From the NCBI RefSeq assembly GCF_000518745.1, contig NZ_KI912487.1, positions 389,805-453,804 of the forward strand: a stretch of DNA of 64,000 nt. Reading direction: 5' to 3'. Below the pieces are notes generated by a model. It worked only from the letters and a program-made list of their open reading frames with translations, ran no database searches and had not been told where the DNA came from. This DNA is from Phaseolibacter flectens ATCC 12775. Lineage in GTDB: Bacteria > Pseudomonadota > Gammaproteobacteria > Enterobacterales > Enterobacteriaceae. The translations under genes and the position numbers were made by a program. This document shows positions 60,653 to 64,000 of the stretch, one piece after another. Each line of letters begins with the position of its first letter. Positions within the stretch are counted from its first letter, which is position 1.

Positions 60653-63600
60653 ATGAAAAGAATGTTAATAAACGCAACTCAACAGGAAGAGTTGCGTGTT
60701 GCACTGGTAGATGGACAGCGCTTGTATGATCTTGACATTGAAAGTCCAGGACACGAGCAAAAAAAAGCAAACATCTATAAAGGTAAAATTACCCGAGTAG
60801 AACCCAGTTTAGAAGCGGCATTTGTTGACTATGGCTCGGAAAGACATGGTTTCCTCCCCCTGAAAGAGGTGTCACGCGAATACTTCCCCTCGCGTTACAG
60901 CTCAAACGGCCGTCCAAATATTAAAGATATTTTGCGCGAAGGTCAGGAAGTCATTGTACAGATTGATAAAGAGGAACGCGGTAACAAAGGCGCAGCTTTA
61001 ACTACCTTTATCAGCTTGGCAGGCAGTTATTTGGTCTTAATGCCCAATAATCCCAGAGCTGGGGGCATCTCACGCCGTATTGAAGGGGATGATCGCAGTG
61101 AATTAAAAGAGGCCTTGGCCGCATTGAATATTCCTGAAGGGATGGGGCTTATCGTTCGTACTGCCGGTGTCGGTAAATCGGCAGAATCCTTGCAATGGGA
61201 TCTCAATTTCAGAGTCAAACATTGGGAAGCCATCAAAAAAGCCGCCGAGCATCGTCACGCCCCCTTTCTTATCCATCAAGAAAGTAATGTGATCGTCAGG
61301 GCATTCCGTGATTATCTTCGCCAAGACATTGGCGAGATCCTCATCGATAATCCCAATGTGTTAGACTTAGCGAAACAACATATCTCAGCCTTGGGGCGTC
61401 CAGACTTTACCAGTAAAATTAAACTCTACTCGGGTGAAATCCCACTGTTCAGTCATTATCAAATTGAATCACAAATTGAATCTGCCTTTCAGCGTGAAGT
61501 GAGATTACCTTCAGGGGGATCCATTGTTATTGATAGCACTGAAGCACTTACCGCAATTGATATCAACTCAGCACGTTCAACGCGTGGTGGCGATATTGAA
61601 GAAACCGCCTTTAATACCAATCTTGAAGCGGCTGACGAAATCGCCCGTCAACTCAGACTACGCGATTTAGGCGGATTAATTGTCATCGACTTCATTGATA
61701 TGTCCCCTATCCGCCATCAACGTGCGGTAGAAACTCGATTACGTGAAGCGGTCCGCCAAGATCGTGCTCGTATCCAAATAAGTCATATTTCAAGATTTGG
61801 TCTACTTGAAATGTCGCGTCAACGGTTGAGTCCTTCATTGGGTGAATCCAGTCACCATGTGTGCCCACGCTGTAGCGGGACTGGAACTGTCCGCGATAAT
61901 GAATCGTTAGCCTTATCTATTCTTCGTCTGATTGAAGAAGAAGCATTAAAAGAAAACACCAAAGAAGTTCATGCGATTGTGCCAGTCCAAGTTGCCTCTT
62001 ATCTGCTGAATGAGAAAAGAGCCGCGGTGACCGCAATTGAAGCACGTCAAGACGGTATACGTGCGGTCATTGTGCCCGATCACAATATGCAGACACCGCA
62101 TTATCAAGTACTACGTGTTCGTAAAGGTGAAGAGACACAGACCCTCAGCTACAATATTCCCAAACTCTTGGAGTCTGACGCTCCCAGCGGACAACTTGAG
62201 GAAAATGCAGAACGTCGCAGCCGTGAACAACCGGCTTTGGCAACCTTTGCGTTATCCGCGACACCACCAGACAGCAATGAAAAAGCACAAAAAACGGGTA
62301 AAAATGGCTGGATATTTAGTCGTGTAACTCGCTATCTCACCAAGCTTTTTGTTCAAGACAAGCACGAAAATAACGCTGATAGTCAGGTTTCGGTCATCAC
62401 GGAGACCGCGCCTCGTTCTGGTAATGAAAACCGTAATGAACGTTACAATCACCGCAGAAATTCACGTTTTGATAAAAATGATCGTAATACTCAAAGCCGT
62501 GAATCCAATCATACGAACAAAGACGATAACCGTCGAAATAATAGACGGCAAGCCCCGGTAAATGAGGAAAAAGTTGACAAACCGCAAACCACTACGCGTC
62601 AATCCACACCGTTGACCGAAGAACAGCGTCAACAGCGTGAGCAGCAACGTCGTGAACAACGTGCAGAACGTCAGCGTCGTCGTCAAGAAGAAAGACGCCA
62701 GCAGATCGAAGCCAAAAAGGCCGAGGTGGTGACTGAAGACAAAGAAAGCTTGATTGAGGATGAGGGCAAAACGAAAACTCAACCAACAGTGATGCCTCGT
62801 CGTAAACCGCGTCAGTTGTCACAGAAAATACGTACCAGCAACACAGAATTATTAGGACAGGTGAAAACGGAATCCATTATCACTGAGACCACGTTACCGA
62901 GTGCAACCGAGGTAGAGCAAAGTCATCATGATACTGAAGAGAGATCACCATCACTTAAAATGGGGCGGCAAAATGAGTCCACTAACTTAGACACGGATCA
63001 GCAACCACGGCGTTCTCGTCGTTCTCCGCGCCATCTTCGAGTCAGTGGCCAACTGCGCCGTCGTTATCGTGATGAGCGGTATCCAAACAATACCGTGATG
63101 CCATTAGCACAAGCCGCGGCCTCCCCTGAACTTGCCTCTGGCAAAGTTTGGGTCAACTATGCTGCCTTGTCAGCACAGAATGTCCAAACAGAGAACAAGG
63201 TCACTGATAATGCACCACTCAATGTAGCAATTAAAGTTGAGATCCCTTCGGCGTCACCTGAACAGTTGCAGCCGGCCGCAACTGTACCTCAAACTGAGCC
63301 ACAACAAAGCAACAAATGGGTTGAGTTGAGTGGTTCTCATCACAATGAAAATCCTGTTAAGCCAGTACCCGAACAACACAGCGATAAGGATGCAACTCAG
63401 CATGTTCCCCCTGTAGAGGCAGAAGTTAAAACAACAATCCTACCTCTGACAAACCAAGAAAACACTGAGCTGCAGACGACCAAAGGTGACACACACACTC
63501 ACCGTTATCGTGGGATGAGCACAGCTCCTGCTACACTGGCCCCAGCTCCTGCGATAGTCGCCGTGCCATTGCCGGCAGGTTTATGGCAACGTGAGAAATT

Positions 63601-63676
63601 GGTGTTTGAAGGAAAAGGTCGTGCAGGCGGCCATAGTGCATCGGACAGTTCAAGTTCTCCAGTGACGAAAGCCTGA
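60653..63676 (+). CDS. rne: ribonuclease E
   Basis: A 1007-residue endoribonuclease, the scaffold of the RNA degradosome. The N-terminal half has the S1 domain ([20 protein letters not shown]), the DNase I-like site with metal-binding Asp residues ([13 protein letters not shown] and [11 protein letters not shown]) and the Zn-link CPRCSGTG. The C-terminal half is disordered: a membrane-targeting amphipathic helix ([15 protein letters not shown]), Arg-rich RNA-binding stretches ([20 protein letters not shown]), and a tail [14 protein letters not shown] like the E. coli PNPase-binding segment. E. coli RNase E is 1061 residues, so the linker regions are somewhat shorter. Confidence 0.97.
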   Translation: MKRMLINATQQEELRVALVDGQRLYDLDIESPGHEQKKANIYKGKITRVEPSLEAAFVDYGSERHGFLPLKEVSREYFPSRYSSNGRPNIKDILREGQEVIVQIDKEERGNKGAALTTFISLAGSYLVLMPNNPRAGGISRRIEGDDRSELKEALAALNIPEGMGLIVRTAGVGKSAESLQWDLNFRVKHWEAIKKAAEHRHAPFLIHQESNVIVRAFRDYLRQDIGEILIDNPNVLDLAKQHISALGRPDFTSKIKLYSGEIPLFSHYQIESQIESAFQREVRLPSGGSIVIDSTEALTAIDINSARSTRGGDIEETAFNTNLEAADEIARQLRLRDLGGLIVIDFIDMSPIRHQRAVETRLREAVRQDRARIQISHISRFGLLEMSRQRLSPSLGESSHHVCPRCSGTGTVRDNESLALSILRLIEEEALKENTKEVHAIVPVQVASYLLNEKRAAVTAIEARQDGIRAVIVPDHNMQTPHYQVLRVRKGEETQTLSYNIPKLLESDAPSGQLEENAERRSREQPALATFALSATPPDSNEKAQKTGKNGWIFSRVTRYLTKLFVQDKHENNADSQVSVITETAPRSGNENRNERYNHRRNSRFDKNDRNTQSRESNHTNKDDNRRNNRRQAPVNEEKVDKPQTTTRQSTPLTEEQRQQREQQRREQRAERQRRRQEERRQQIEAKKAEVVTEDKESLIEDEGKTKTQPTVMPRRKPRQLSQKIRTSNTELLGQVKTESIITETTLPSATEVEQSHHDTEERSPSLKMGRQNESTNLDTDQQPRRSRRSPRHLRVSGQLRRRYRDERYPNNTVMPLAQAAASPELASGKVWVNYAALSAQNVQTENKVTDNAPLNVAIKVEIPSASPEQLQPAATVPQTEPQQSNKWVELSGSHHNENPVKPVPEQHSDKDATQHVPPVEAEVKTTILPLTNQENTELQTTKGDTHTHRYRGMSTAPATLAPAPAIVAVPLPAGLWQREKLVFEGKGRAGGHSASDSSSSPVTKA

Positions 63677-63690
63677 TACTGTTTTCACGT

Positions 63691-63722
63691 AAAAAACCTG
63701 CCTAACCATGGCAGGTTTTTTT
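63691..63722. terminator. rho-independent terminator after rne
   Basis: AAAAAACCTGCC pairs with GGCAGGTTTTTT around a 7-nt loop, and the T-run continues. It is symmetric, so it can also end transcription from the right. Confidence 0.9.
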
Positions 63723-63836
63723 ATGATCTAAAAGTAGCATCGAGTAATCACGGTTAATAAAAAGACAAGACTTTACGCCCAGCCGAGAGCGAGTCGCTTC
63801 TCGACTCTTCTCTCCATCCTTCCTATATTGATATTT

Positions 63837-63925
63837 TTAAAAAGATGGCACGCGGTGATCTGCCTCCATAAACCAACGTTGGCATTGCTGTTCTTGTTCA
63901 AGGGATAAAGTTGCAATCAGCCAAT
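63837..63925 (-). pseudogene. 3' end of an unidentified ORF entering a tandem repeat
   Basis: Reading the minus strand, a frame runs out of the 8-bp repeat tract and ends in TAA at 63837-63839. It encodes the protein-like tail DWLIATLSLEQEQQCQRWFM followed by EADHRVPSF. Within the repeat every frame meets a TGA each 24 bp, so this end is separated from any upstream coding part. It is convergent with rne. I do not recognise the family; it may be a real gene disrupted by repeat expansion or an assembly problem. Confidence 0.4.
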
Positions 63926-64000
63926 CAGCCAATCAGCCAATCAGCCAATCAGCCAATCAGCCAATCAGCCAATCAGCCAATCAGCCAATCAGCCAATCAG
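63913..64000. repeat. 8-bp tandem repeat, at least 10 copies
   Basis: Ten consecutive perfect copies of CCAATCAG (63921-64000) preceded by a near-copy GCAATCAG at 63913-63920. The tract reaches the window edge, so its full length is unknown. Its unit length is not a multiple of three. The plus strand is open in all frames (QPISQSAN cycle), while the minus strand has a TGA in every frame. Confidence 0.97.

Noticed and set aside
63913..64000. CRISPR array
   Set aside because: The repeat units are 8 bp and directly adjacent, with no spacers.

Overview
The window is a chromosomal segment of a gammaproteobacterium of the order Enterobacterales. The right half keeps the gene order of the E. coli 24-25 min region almost intact (icd, rluE, mnmA, hflD, purB, phoPQ, roxA, cobB, lolEDC, mfd, ycfJ, ndh, thiK, lpoB, hinT, tatD, holB, tmk, mltG, pabC, fabF, acpP, fabGDH, plsX, rpmF, yceD, maf, rluC, rne). 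The DNA is moderately AT-rich. Several genes usual at these junctions in E. coli are missing (nagK, nagZ, ycfP, ycfL, fhuE, ptsG). There are multi-kilobase gene-poor gaps and apparent gene relics. With the type III secretion cluster at the left edge and an altered PhoQ sensor, this suggests a host-associated, possibly insect-associated, lineage under genome decay. That is inference, and the genus cannot be fixed from sequence alone.

Layout. 1-3.8 kb: end of an SPI-1/Mxi-Spa-like type III secretion operon (prgH end, prgI, prgJ, prgK, orgA, orgB, a small unknown gene, iagB). 3.9-16.5 kb: accessory and housekeeping genes. These are a VOC-fold protein, a cold-shock-domain protein with an extra C-terminal part, a secreted GH28 polygalacturonase, a lone fructokinase (scrK), an amino acid permease, the chaperone ycdY, a YmgE-type membrane protein, the murein genes mltE and ldcA, an ElaB-type protein, a DMT transporter and a secreted beta-helix protein. 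16.6-18.8 kb: a prophage control relic with a Q-type antiterminator, a PerC-like regulator and a divergent CI/LexA-type repressor with operator-like palindromes. 18.8-22.6 kb: a very AT-rich, gene-poor stretch holding a candidate double-glycine (microcin-like) peptide gene and a stop-riddled relic. 22.6-35.7 kb: icd to lolC. 35.7-39.9 kb: a second gene-poor gap with one clear DUF5675 gene and debris around it. 39.9-63.7 kb: mfd to rne, including the complete plsX-fabHDG-acpP-fabF fatty acid cluster. 63.8-64.0 kb: the 3' end of an unidentified minus-strand ORF that runs into an 8-bp tandem repeat.

Working together: PhoP/PhoQ has a clear autoregulatory PhoP box. The PhoQ periplasmic domain lacks the acidic patch that senses divalent cations in E. 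coli and Salmonella, so signalling may be altered. The secretion operon, the secreted beta-helix enzymes and the PerC-like regulator form an accessory host-interaction layer beside a conserved core for envelope biogenesis, lipid synthesis, RNA processing and DNA repair. Most CDS starts were re-chosen by ribosome-binding site and family length. Searches could not be run, so family assignments rest on recognised sequence motifs.
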